This document shows, one piece after another, positions 17,069 through 24,700 of a stretch of 64,000 bases of DNA (positions are counted from its first letter, which is position 1; each line of letters begins with the position of its first letter). The DNA is from UBA4923 sp964606165. Its GTDB lineage: Bacteria; Bacillota; Clostridia; Saccharofermentanales; DTU023. Under the pieces are notes generated by a model, which was not told where the DNA came from, did no database searches, and saw nothing but the letters and a program-made list of their open reading frames with translations. The translations under genes were made by a program, and so were the position numbers. Location: positions 1 through 64,000 of the forward strand of contig CAZSFQ010000008.1 in the NCBI GenBank assembly GCA_964606165.1, given 5' to 3'.

Positions 17069-17755
17069 TTAATCTCCTGTCCTGGCTTGCAGAAACCGGC
17101 ACGAGGCGTCCTGCTCGGCTGCCTTCTTGGTTTTCCCGCTGCCAGTCGCCTTTAACTGGCCGTCTATGTAGAGGCCCATGGTGTATTGCCGGTCATGATC
17201 GGGTCCGCTTGTCTCATGTACCAGGAACTCCAGGTCCATCCCCTTATGGGACTGGGCCCATTCGAAAAGCCTGCTCTTATAATCGTAAGCGAGCCCGCCG
17301 CTGGAGGCCAGTTCCCAATAAGGCATAAGCAGTCCTTTCATGACCAGCCTGGCTGACTCCATACCCCCCTCAAGATATACTGCGCCAAGAACTGCCTCCA
17401 CCCCGTCGGACAGGTTGGAAGGATTGGCTCCGCCTCCTGACAAGGACTCGCCATGACCCAGGCGTAGAAAGCTTCCCAGATCTATCGAAAGCGCTATCCG
17501 GGTGAGTGTTTGCTCGCAGACCAGGCCAGCGCGCTTTTTCGTCATCTCCCCCTCCGGGGCGTCCGGGAATTCCGCGAACAGATCTTCCGTTACAATTAAC
17601 TGGAGAACGGCATCTCCAAGGAACTCCAGCCGCTGATTGTCCCTGGTCTCAAGATCCTGCTCGTAGGCAAAAGAAGGATGCGTCAAGGCTTCCAGCAACA
17701 ATTGCCGGTTCCTGAATGAATAACCGATACGGTTCTCCAAGACGGTAAGATCCAT
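17069..17755 (-). CDS. rnc: Ribonuclease III
   Basis: Cuts double-stranded RNA in rRNA and mRNA maturation. The signature NQRLEFLGDAVLQLIV is near residue 40, a second acidic site is in SDGVEAVLGAVYLEGG, and a double-stranded-RNA-binding domain covers the last ~75 residues. Length is 228. The start is ATG 17755, judged from family N-termini; no clear SD is present, and a TTG at 17770 is possible. A perfect 9-bp hairpin (17778-17800) lies just upstream, between acpP and rnc. Confidence 0.95.
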   Translation of the reverse strand: MDLTVLENRIGYSFRNRQLLLEALTHPSFAYEQDLETRDNQRLEFLGDAVLQLIVTEDLFAEFPDAPEGEMTKKRAGLVCEQTLTRIALSIDLGSFLRLGHGESLSGGGANPSNLSDGVEAVLGAVYLEGGMESARLVMKGLLMPYWELASSGGLAYDYKSRLFEWAQSHKGMDLEFLVHETSGPDHDRQYTMGLYIDGQLKATGSGKTKKAAEQDASCRFLQARTGD

Positions 17756-17777
17756 GGATGTGACGCCCAAACAGGAT

Positions 17778-17800
17778 GTCCCGTCCGCGAGGGACGGGAC
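17778..17800 (-). promoter_or_regulatory. 9-bp hairpin between acpP and rnc
   Basis: A perfect inverted repeat GTCCCGTCC / GGACGGGAC with a GCGAG loop. No T-run follows, so it is unlikely to stop transcription. It could stabilise the acpP 3' end or mark an RNA processing site before rnc. Confidence 0.5.
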
Positions 17801-17809
17801 GGGATGGCA

Positions 17810-18049
17810 TTACAAATGAGCGTGAATGAAGTCGACGGCATCTCCGACAGTGCGGATGCGCTCGGCCTCTTCGTCCATGATCTGCATGTCAAACTCGGAT
17901 TCCAGCGACATAACCATTTCAACGATATCGAGGGAGTCTGCGTTCAGATCTTCAATGATACTTGAAGTCATCTCAATCGACTCTTCGTCAATGCTTAGCT
18001 GATCCGCCAATATGGTCCGGATACGTTCCATGATTTCCTGTTTTGTCAT
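17810..18049 (-). CDS. acpP: Acyl carrier protein
   Basis: Carries fatty-acyl intermediates on a phosphopantetheine arm. It has 79 acidic residues with the attachment serine in DLNADSLDIVEMVM. The ATG at 18049 follows a GGAGG SD; upstream in-frame sequence is leader. The acpP-rnc-smc order is the common Firmicutes arrangement. The other fatty-acid genes are not here. Confidence 0.96.
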   Translation of the reverse strand: MTKQEIMERIRTILADQLSIDEESIEMTSSIIEDLNADSLDIVEMVMSLESEFDMQIMDEEAERIRTVGDAVDFIHAHL

Positions 18050-18098
18050 AAAGGATCCTCCATCATCAAATTCAAGGAGCTCTGCCGAATACAAACCG

Positions 18099-18722
18099 CT
18101 AGACCCGGAGCGCGCCCGACAGGAACTCTCTATTTTTCAGCCAGTAGTCAAGGCCTGAAAACACGGTTAAGAGCAATGTAACAGCCACCAGTACATCACC
18201 GGGGATTGTCCATGGCTGACCATAGCCCAAAAAAGGCAGGGATGGATCGAACCACTGGACAATAATGGGCTCAAACATCAAGGCACCCAGGGTAACAATC
18301 TGGAATATGGTCTTGATTTTTCCAAACCAGCTCGCCGCGATAACCTGCCCCTGCTCAACGCTGATGACCCGGATGCCCGTTACGATAAACTCACGGGCCG
18401 CGATCAGAACAATGACGTAAGTGGAGATCCGGCCCAGCTGGACAAAGGCGGTAAAGACAGCTAGTACCAGGAGTTTGTCGGCGATGGGATCCACCAGCTT
18501 GCCAAAATTGGAAACCAGACCCTGCTTGCGCGCCATCATCCCGTCCAGCAGGTCAGTCATGGCCGCAAGGACAAAGAGGACGAAAGCGATCACACGGCCC
18601 GGAGCCGATACGATGAAGCCGGAAAAAGCACAGGTCTCACAATAAGGCAGCGGCAAAAGGAAAAAAAGAATAAAAGGAATCATGATGATCCGTGAAAGCG
18701 TCAGTTTATTCGCAATATTCAT
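18099..18722 (-). CDS. pgsA: CDP-diacylglycerol-glycerol-3-phosphate 3-phosphatidyltransferase
   Basis: First committed step to phosphatidylglycerol, in the membrane. It has 207 residues and several hydrophobic helices. The CDP-alcohol phosphatidyltransferase motif is complete in TDLLDGMMARKQG and later GKLVDPIADK. It overlaps the end of rimO by 17 nt, so coupling is likely. Confidence 0.95.
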   Translation of the reverse strand: MNIANKLTLSRIIMIPFILFFLLPLPYCETCAFSGFIVSAPGRVIAFVLFVLAAMTDLLDGMMARKQGLVSNFGKLVDPIADKLLVLAVFTAFVQLGRISTYVIVLIAAREFIVTGIRVISVEQGQVIAASWFGKIKTIFQIVTLGALMFEPIIVQWFDPSLPFLGYGQPWTIPGDVLVAVTLLLTVFSGLDYWLKNREFLSGALRV

Positions 18723-20058
18723 TCAAAGACACTCCTATGAGCTCATAGGGCCGGGCATCCACGATGCGTACGGCCGGCCTGCTGCCTATCACAAGGTCAG
18801 GGCTTGTGGCTGCAACAAAAATAACGGGATCAATGTCCGGCGCCTCGCCGTAACTTCTCCCATGAAAGAGTATACCACGCTCGTCGACCCCTTCGAAAAG
18901 GACGCGCGTTACCTGGCCGATCCTTTTTTTATTGGCGGCGAGCGCGATTTCTTTTTGGGTTTCCATAATCAGGGCGGCACGGGAGGATGCTGTGGCCCGG
19001 GAGACCTGATCCGTCATCCCTGCCGCGGGAGTCCCTTCCTCGGGTGAGAAAACAAAACAGCCGAGGCGGTCGAAGCGGATCATCTTGACATAATCAAGCA
19101 ATTGGCGAAACTCCTCCTCGCCTTCCCCGGGAAAGCCTGTGATAACGGTGGACCGGATGATAACCCGGGGGATTCTTTGGCGGAATTTTTCGATGGTTCG
19201 TGTGATCTCCCCGATGGTCTCGCGGCGTCTCATGCGCGCCAGGATGACGTCGGAGGCATGCTGGATGGGAAGATCGACATAGGGGGCCAGCTTGGGATTG
19301 GAACCCATTTCTTCTATCAATTCATCCGTTACGGCATCGGCGTAAAAATAGAGGCAGCGGATCAGTTCGATGTCCGGCAACTCTGTTGTCAACCGCCTCA
19401 GGAGCGAGGCAAGTGCCGGCGTCCCCATAAGGTCCATGCCGTAGCGTGTCGTGTCCTGGGCGACCAGGATCAATTCACGGACACCCTGCTCAGCTAAATG
19501 ACGCGCTTCATTCACGATGGCCTGCGGCTGCCTCGAACGCTGGGGACCGCGCAGGCGGGGGATGGCGCAGTAGGCACAGGCATTGGAACAACCTTCCGCG
19601 ATTTTCAAATAGGCGTAAGTACCCGCGAGGGCGGACGGGACCCGGTTGACATCAAGGTATGAAACATCTCCCGGCGGCCCGGGGCGGTGCGAGCGCAGGT
19701 CATCTCCCCGGACCAAAGCTTTGAGGGCACCCACAATTTTCCCGTATTCTCCCGTGCCCAGGATGGCGTCCACTTCGGGAAATTCAAGGAAGATTTTTTC
19801 CTTGTATCGCTGTGGCAGACAGCCGGCAACAATCAGAAAGGAATCTTCTCCCTTTTGTTCAGCCAGGTCCAGGATGGCTTCAATGGCCTCCTCGACTGCG
19901 GGCTCAATGAAGGCGCAGGTATTGACAATCAGAAAGCGGGCCGAGCGGGGGTCACTTTCAAAAGAATAACCCGCCTTTTTTAAAAGGGCGCTCATGCATT
20001 CAGAATCAACTTCATTCTTGGGGCAGCCAAGTGATAAAAGATAAAAGGACTGATTCAT
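18706..20058 (-). CDS. rimO: Ribosomal protein S12 methylthiotransferase RimO
   Basis: Radical-SAM enzyme that adds a methylthio group to an aspartate of ribosomal protein S12. The N-terminal UPF0004 domain holds Cys residues (GCPKNEVDSE, NTCAF, GCLPQRY) for the second cluster. The radical SAM motif is in EGCSNACAYCAIPRLRG, and the C-terminal TRAM domain begins after about residue 380. Length is 450. Assigned RimO rather than MiaB from the SLGCPKNEVDSE start. It overlaps recX by 4 nt. Confidence 0.93.
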   Translation of the reverse strand: MNQSFYLLSLGCPKNEVDSECMSALLKKAGYSFESDPRSARFLIVNTCAFIEPAVEEAIEAILDLAEQKGEDSFLIVAGCLPQRYKEKIFLEFPEVDAILGTGEYGKIVGALKALVRGDDLRSHRPGPPGDVSYLDVNRVPSALAGTYAYLKIAEGCSNACAYCAIPRLRGPQRSRQPQAIVNEARHLAEQGVRELILVAQDTTRYGMDLMGTPALASLLRRLTTELPDIELIRCLYFYADAVTDELIEEMGSNPKLAPYVDLPIQHASDVILARMRRRETIGEITRTIEKFRQRIPRVIIRSTVITGFPGEGEEEFRQLLDYVKMIRFDRLGCFVFSPEEGTPAAGMTDQVSRATASSRAALIMETQKEIALAANKKRIGQVTRVLFEGVDERGILFHGRSYGEAPDIDPVIFVAATSPDLVIGSRPAVRIVDARPYELIGVSLNEYCE

Positions 20059-20510
20059 GATTCCAGCAGGTTTTTAATCACCTCTCGGGCCAGACCAGCC
20101 GGATAGCCGCGCCGCGTCAGGAGTTTCATCAAGTCCATCTCCTGGTCCGGCGAAGGGTCGGAACAGACCTGCTGACAAAGCCGCGCTGCCGTGTCACGGT
20201 CCTCGTCAAGGCGCAGAACAAAAGCTTCCGCCACCCTGGGTTCGATTCCGTTTTGGATGAGCACACCGACCATACTGCGCCGCGATCTGGTTTTCCGCCC
20301 GCGGTAGCGGGCCGCGACCGCGGCTGCCGCCCGTTCGTCGTTAATATAATCGATCCCGATGAAATAGGCGACGACTTGCTCAGCGGTTTTTGGATCAACT
20401 CCCTTGCGCAGGAGATTTCGCCTGACGCGGCCGGACGACTTCGCGTGATCGATCCCTATGAAGGCCGCCGCTTTTTTTCGTGCTTCCTCAAAGATTTCCG
20501 ACTGGCTCAT
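20055..20510 (-). CDS. recX: RecX-family regulator of RecA
   Basis: Small helical protein that modulates RecA filaments. It has 151 residues with RecX three-helix repeats such as SSGRVRRNLLRKGVDPKTAEQV and YINDERAAAAVAARYRGRKTRS. The start overlaps the recA stop by 4 nt (ATGA), so the two are co-translated and share the LexA-type control upstream of recA. Confidence 0.9.
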   Translation of the reverse strand: MSQSEIFEEARKKAAAFIGIDHAKSSGRVRRNLLRKGVDPKTAEQVVAYFIGIDYINDERAAAAVAARYRGRKTRSRRSMVGVLIQNGIEPRVAEAFVLRLDEDRDTAARLCQQVCSDPSPDQEMDLMKLLTRRGYPAGLAREVIKNLLES

Positions 20511-21637
20511 AAATCCAGCCCGAGCATGGCGTCAACGTCGGCATCAAGCAGATCGCCGGCTTCATGATCCGGCTGTCCGGAATCAACGCTTTGGCGGCCG
20601 GAGTCATCCAGGTAGTAGCCGCGGACCTCCTTCTCGATCTCTTCATAGAGTTCACGATTGCCTTCCTCTTCCAGGAAAGCACGCACGTTGTCACGCCCCT
20701 GTCCCAATCTTTGGTCTTTGTAGGAAAACCAGGATCCGCTTTTTTTAATAATGTCCGCGTCAACGCCCATGTCGAGGATACATCCGGTTTGTGAGATTCC
20801 GCGGCCATAAAGAATGTCGAACTCCGCTTCATGGAAGGGAGGCGCCACCTTATTTTTGACCACCTTGGCCCGTGTCCGCGATCCGACCAGCTTGTCCCCC
20901 ATCTCGATCTTGCCGATGCGGCGGATGTCCAGTCTGACGCTGGCATAGAACTTAAGCGCCCGGCCCCCCGTCGTCGTCTCGGGGCTGCCGAACATAACAC
21001 CGATCTTTTCACGCAACTGATTGATGAAGATCACCATGGTGCGGCTTTTATTAATGACCGCCGCCAATTTTCTCAGAGCCTGCGACATCAAACGGGCCTG
21101 GAGGCCGACAACGGCGTCTCCCATTTCCCCGTCAATCTCAGCGCGCGGCACAAGGGCGGCGACGGAATCGATCACGATGACATCGACGGCGCCCGACCGT
21201 GCAAGGGCTTCGGCGATTTCAAGCGCCTGCTCGCCGTAATCGGGTTGGGAGACAATCAGGTTTTCAATATCGACACCGAGATTTGCGGCATAAGACGGAT
21301 CAAGTGAATGCTCCGCGTCAATGAAGGCGGCGATGCCGCCCAGTTTCTGGGCTTCGGCGATGCTGTGGAGCGCCACCGTGGTTTTTCCCGATGATTCAGG
21401 TCCGTAAACCTCAATCACCCTCCCGCGCGGCAAACCGCCGATACCCAGCGCCACATCCAGAGAAAGCGCCCCGGTCGGGATCGATTCCACTTCCATGACT
21501 TCCGTGTCGCCCAGAGTCAAGACGGCTCCCTTGCCGAAATCCTTCTCGATCCGGTCAAGAGCCGCTTTCAACGCGACCTGACGATCTTTATCTTCTCTTG
21601 GCTTAATATCCTGTTTTGATTTGGCTCCCTTGGCCAT
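20507..21637 (-). CDS. recA: Recombinase RecA
   Basis: Strand-exchange ATPase and SOS co-protease. It has 376 residues with Walker A GPESSGKTTVALH near residue 65, Walker B VIVIDSVAALVPRAE and the L2-region MFGSPETTTGGRALK. The ATG at 21637 has a GGGAGG SD; an upstream in-frame start is unsupported. Promoter TTGACG-17-TAAGAT at 21712-21740 and a LexA box GAAC-TTTT-GTTC at 21684-21695 lie upstream. Confidence 0.98.
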   Translation of the reverse strand: MAKGAKSKQDIKPREDKDRQVALKAALDRIEKDFGKGAVLTLGDTEVMEVESIPTGALSLDVALGIGGLPRGRVIEVYGPESSGKTTVALHSIAEAQKLGGIAAFIDAEHSLDPSYAANLGVDIENLIVSQPDYGEQALEIAEALARSGAVDVIVIDSVAALVPRAEIDGEMGDAVVGLQARLMSQALRKLAAVINKSRTMVIFINQLREKIGVMFGSPETTTGGRALKFYASVRLDIRRIGKIEMGDKLVGSRTRAKVVKNKVAPPFHEAEFDILYGRGISQTGCILDMGVDADIIKKSGSWFSYKDQRLGQGRDNVRAFLEEEGNRELYEEIEKEVRGYYLDDSGRQSVDSGQPDHEAGDLLDADVDAMLGLDL

Positions 21638-21683
21638 GGCAACCTCCCGCTGATTATGATTCAAATTTCTGTCTGACAGTTCA

Positions 21684-21695
21684 GAACTTTTGTTC
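21684..21695. promoter_or_regulatory. LexA (DinR-type) SOS box upstream of recA
   Basis: GAAC-4-GTTC matches the core of the Firmicutes LexA operator (CGAACRNRYGTTYC), with A instead of C at the outer flank. It starts 16 nt downstream of the recA -10 box, where LexA would block transcription. This points to a LexA-controlled SOS response and predicts a lexA gene elsewhere. Confidence 0.8.
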
Positions 21696-21711
21696 CTTCT
21701 CGATTAATTCC

Positions 21712-21740
21712 ATCTTACCGAAAGTGTCCGGCCGCGTCAA
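21712..21740 (-). promoter_or_regulatory. Sigma-A promoter of recA-recX
   Basis: TTGACG (21735-21740) and TAAGAT (21712-21717) on the minus strand with a 17-nt spacer, followed by the LexA box and the recA SD. Confidence 0.8.
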
Positions 21741-21753
21741 TCGGATTGCCATT

Positions 21754-21786
21754 CCGGGTCTGCTTTTGATCGCCTTTTTGACCCGG
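21754..21786 (-). terminator. Hairpin between murJ and the recA promoter, possible weak terminator
   Basis: CCGGGTC and GACCCGG form a 7-bp stem around a 19-nt loop. No T-run follows, so it may protect the murJ 3' end rather than terminate. It falls just after the murJ stop codon. Confidence 0.35.
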
Positions 21787-21799
21787 CCCGTCCCTCCGG

Positions 21800-23425
21800 T
21801 CACGAATGGGCAGGAGACAGCTTCAGGAAGCGGCGGATCATACCCTGCAAATCCTTTGACTCACGGAAATTGATGGCAATTCCCGTCAGATAGTAAGTCA
21901 CCATAGCCAGAATGGCCTTGATGGCGTAAAAGATTAGCTGCATCAGCTTGTTGGCCGGTTCAAGGGGCAGGGTATTCAGGCCCAGGATGACGATGACCGT
22001 TGTCGCTGAACACAGTGCCAGTCGGAGATAAAAAGGAAACATCCGGTAAGGTCTGGCCCTTTTTATGTGAAGGCGATAAAGTGTGGCGATCATGACCATA
22101 TTGATGGCGCTGTTCACGATGTAGGCGAGCGGCAGACCGTAAATCCCCAAGTCAAGCACCTGGGTGAACAAGACACAGAAGAGAGGATTGAGCACCAGTG
22201 AGATAAGCGATGTCACAAGCGAGACGCGGGTCATGTGACGGGCGTAAAATGCCTGGTTGGCCACCTCATAGAAGGTCAAAAAGAAGATGGCCGGGCTGTA
22301 AAGGCGAAGCAGGCTCCCTTCAATGAGAAGATTCTCGAGGGGTATGGCGCCGCCCCATTGAAAGACCGCTTCAACTGTCTCTTCCGCCATGACCGCGAAA
22401 ATAAGGATGAAGGGGGTGACATAATAAAGCGCCCGGCGAAGCGATTCGGTGTAGATCTTTCTCATGTCTTCGTAACGCCGGTTTGCAAAGGCCCGTGTCA
22501 GGTTGGGTGACATGACGCTTGCGACCGCGAGCGCGAAGATTCCGTAAGGCAGTTTCCACATGGTCTGGGCGTGGCGCAGCGAGGTCACGGCCCCGGTAAA
22601 CTGGTTGGCAAAAGCGGTTTGAATAATGGAGTTGAGCTGGATTGCCGTACCCGAAATCAAAGTGGGGACCGCAAGCCGGATCAGGTGGCGGTAGCCCCGG
22701 TCCTGCAAATCGATGAGCGGCTTGTAGTGAATGACACGCCTGGCCATGAAAGCCAGGTAGAAGAAATTGACGGCTGCTGAGATCACGACGCCGAGCGCGA
22801 CCTTGGAAGGGGCTCCCGGGCTTTGATCACCCCAGCGGACCATGAAGAAGATGCAGACAAGGTTGTAAAGGGTTGTCGTAAAAGCAGCCCGCTGAAAAAG
22901 TTTGTGCCCGTTCAGGACACCCACGCACATGCCGGCCAGGAAGAGGAAGATGGTCTGGGGAAAGAGCATCCGGGCCACGGCGGTGGCGCGCTCGATAATG
23001 GCGGCATCCTTGTTGGGGTTGTAAACACTTATGATAGGTCCCGCAAATATCTCTCCCAGCAAAATAGCGATCAAAAAAGCGATCAGGAAGACATTGATCA
23101 GGGTGCTGAGACTTCGCCAAAGCTTCCTCTCCTCATCCCGGGCCAGGGCCGAGGATACGGCCGGCGTGACCGCCGCGGCGAAAGTACCGCCAACGAGGAG
23201 CTGATAAAAGAGGTCCGGGATCTGGAATCCGATGAAATAGGCATCTGTATTGACACCGTAACCGAAAGTCGGCGCGATCAGAATCTCTCTCGCGAATCCT
23301 GTCAGCTTGGCGGTCGCAAGTGAAAACATAAGGAGGGCCGTTGCCCTTCCTGAAGATAAAACACGCATGCCGGCCTTTCTCGGATCCGTTAAAAGCCGGC
23401 CGTATTCTTCCCTGCGCCTCCTCAT
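21800..23425 (-). CDS. murJ: Lipid II flippase MurJ (MviN family)
   Basis: Moves the peptidoglycan precursor lipid II across the membrane. It has up to 541 residues and about 14 hydrophobic helices. MOP-superfamily features include the N-terminal SLATAKLTGFAREILIAPTFG and TDAYFIGFQIPD. The start at 23425 overlaps the cinA stop by 4 nt; an internal ATG 19 codons on (before RVLSSGRATA) is closer to the family N-terminus and could be the true start. murJ placed between cinA and recA is unusual. Confidence 0.93.
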   Translation of the reverse strand: MRRRREEYGRLLTDPRKAGMRVLSSGRATALLMFSLATAKLTGFAREILIAPTFGYGVNTDAYFIGFQIPDLFYQLLVGGTFAAAVTPAVSSALARDEERKLWRSLSTLINVFLIAFLIAILLGEIFAGPIISVYNPNKDAAIIERATAVARMLFPQTIFLFLAGMCVGVLNGHKLFQRAAFTTTLYNLVCIFFMVRWGDQSPGAPSKVALGVVISAAVNFFYLAFMARRVIHYKPLIDLQDRGYRHLIRLAVPTLISGTAIQLNSIIQTAFANQFTGAVTSLRHAQTMWKLPYGIFALAVASVMSPNLTRAFANRRYEDMRKIYTESLRRALYYVTPFILIFAVMAEETVEAVFQWGGAIPLENLLIEGSLLRLYSPAIFFLTFYEVANQAFYARHMTRVSLVTSLISLVLNPLFCVLFTQVLDLGIYGLPLAYIVNSAINMVMIATLYRLHIKRARPYRMFPFYLRLALCSATTVIVILGLNTLPLEPANKLMQLIFYAIKAILAMVTYYLTGIAINFRESKDLQGMIRRFLKLSPAHS

Positions 23426-24693
23426 AAGCCGAGCAGCAGCCTCCGCAGAAGATCATAACCGCTGTAAACAGCACGTGTACGTACCCGGAAGCGGTCTCCC
23501 GTAAAATGGTATTTCCTGGCCACCGTCGTTTTTCCTGCCCGGGCGCAGGCAATCCAAACTGTCCCGGCCGGAGTCTCAGCGGTTCCGCCGCCCGGCCCGG
23601 CAATCCCTGTATAGGACAGGGCAAGATCCGCTCCCGTCCTGGCCAGGCAGCCTTCGGCCATGGCAATGGCGGCGGGACAGCTGACTGCCCCTGCGGATGA
23701 CAGAAGCTTGAAGGGTACTCCCAGCAGACGGTGCTTCATTTCGTCATTGTAGGTAACCATCCCGCCCAGTAAAGACGCAGAGGAACCAGGAATATCCGCC
23801 ATGGTTGAAAGAGCCATACCCGCCGTTAAGGACTCGGCAAAGGCGATGGTCAAGCGCTTTTCGACCAGAAGATCCAAGAGGACAAGCTCCAGCGGACGGG
23901 GGCCGATTTCAAAAACACAGGAACCGAACCTCTCCTCCAATTCCCCGACCAGCGCTTGCGTGAGATCTGTGGCATCGCCTTGCTCCCGGCGCTGGGATAC
24001 CCGGATCACAACCTCCTTCAAGGAGGCATAAGGGGCGATGGTTACCTCCTTTTGGTTTTCCAGCAAATCCTTGATTCTTTCTTCCGCTTTCGATTCTCCG
24101 ATGCCGAACAAGCGGACATAGCGGTGGATGAAATGATAATGACTGTAATTCTCCAAAAAGGGCCGGACGGAAGCAAGAAACATTGGCTCCATCTCATCGG
24201 GCGGTCCGGGCAGGATCAAAATAGCCTTTTTATTGCCATGTACTTGAATGAAAAGGAAAGAACCGGGCGCAGTTCCCCATTCATTTTTGAAAACGACCGA
24301 CCCTTGTGGAACCAGGGGGTAAGAGGCAAAATCTTCAGGCGGCCGGTCAGGATACCGTCTCCGGAGCTCATCCTCCACGGCCCTATCTTTGACAAGGGGA
24401 AGACCGGCCAGGGCCGCGACCACCTCTGTGGTCACATCGTCGGCGGTCGGTCCCAGCCCTCCTGTTGTGACAACCAGGTCATTTTCGGCCAGGGCCGAGC
24501 GGATCGCTTTTTCCAGGCGTTGCGGGTTGTCTCCGACGACGGTGTGGCGGTAGGTGGAAATACCCAGTTCAGCCAGCTGGCGGGACAGGAAGCAGGCATT
24601 GGTATCAAGGGTTTGTCCCAGCAAAAGCTCAGTGCCAACCGAGATCACTTCAGCTGAATCTGCTTGAAAAGACATCTCACGCAAAACCGTCAT
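23422..24693 (-). CDS. cinA: CinA-family protein (nicotinamide-nucleotide amidase type)
   Basis: The N-terminal molybdopterin-binding-like domain (VISVGTELLLGQTLDTNA, GGLGPTADDVTTE) has pyrophosphatase-type activity in related proteins. The C-terminal CinA domain (FAESLTAGMALSTMADIPGS, GMVTYNDEMKHRLLGV) is the NMN deamidase, which recycles pyridine nucleotides. The start is taken as ATG 24693 after AGGAAG, giving 423 residues; longer upstream sequence overlaps ftsK. It lies upstream of recA as in many Firmicutes, but with murJ between. Confidence 0.93.
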   Translation of the reverse strand: MTVLREMSFQADSAEVISVGTELLLGQTLDTNACFLSRQLAELGISTYRHTVVGDNPQRLEKAIRSALAENDLVVTTGGLGPTADDVTTEVVAALAGLPLVKDRAVEDELRRRYPDRPPEDFASYPLVPQGSVVFKNEWGTAPGSFLFIQVHGNKKAILILPGPPDEMEPMFLASVRPFLENYSHYHFIHRYVRLFGIGESKAEERIKDLLENQKEVTIAPYASLKEVVIRVSQRREQGDATDLTQALVGELEERFGSCVFEIGPRPLELVLLDLLVEKRLTIAFAESLTAGMALSTMADIPGSSASLLGGMVTYNDEMKHRLLGVPFKLLSSAGAVSCPAAIAMAEGCLARTGADLALSYTGIAGPGGGTAETPAGTVWIACARAGKTTVARKYHFTGDRFRVRTRAVYSGYDLLRRLLLGL

Positions 24694-24700
24694 GGTCTTC

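Noticed and set aside
24432..24657. Several frames overlapping cinA on both strands
   Set aside because: Shadow frames of a well-supported gene, with no SD or promoter.
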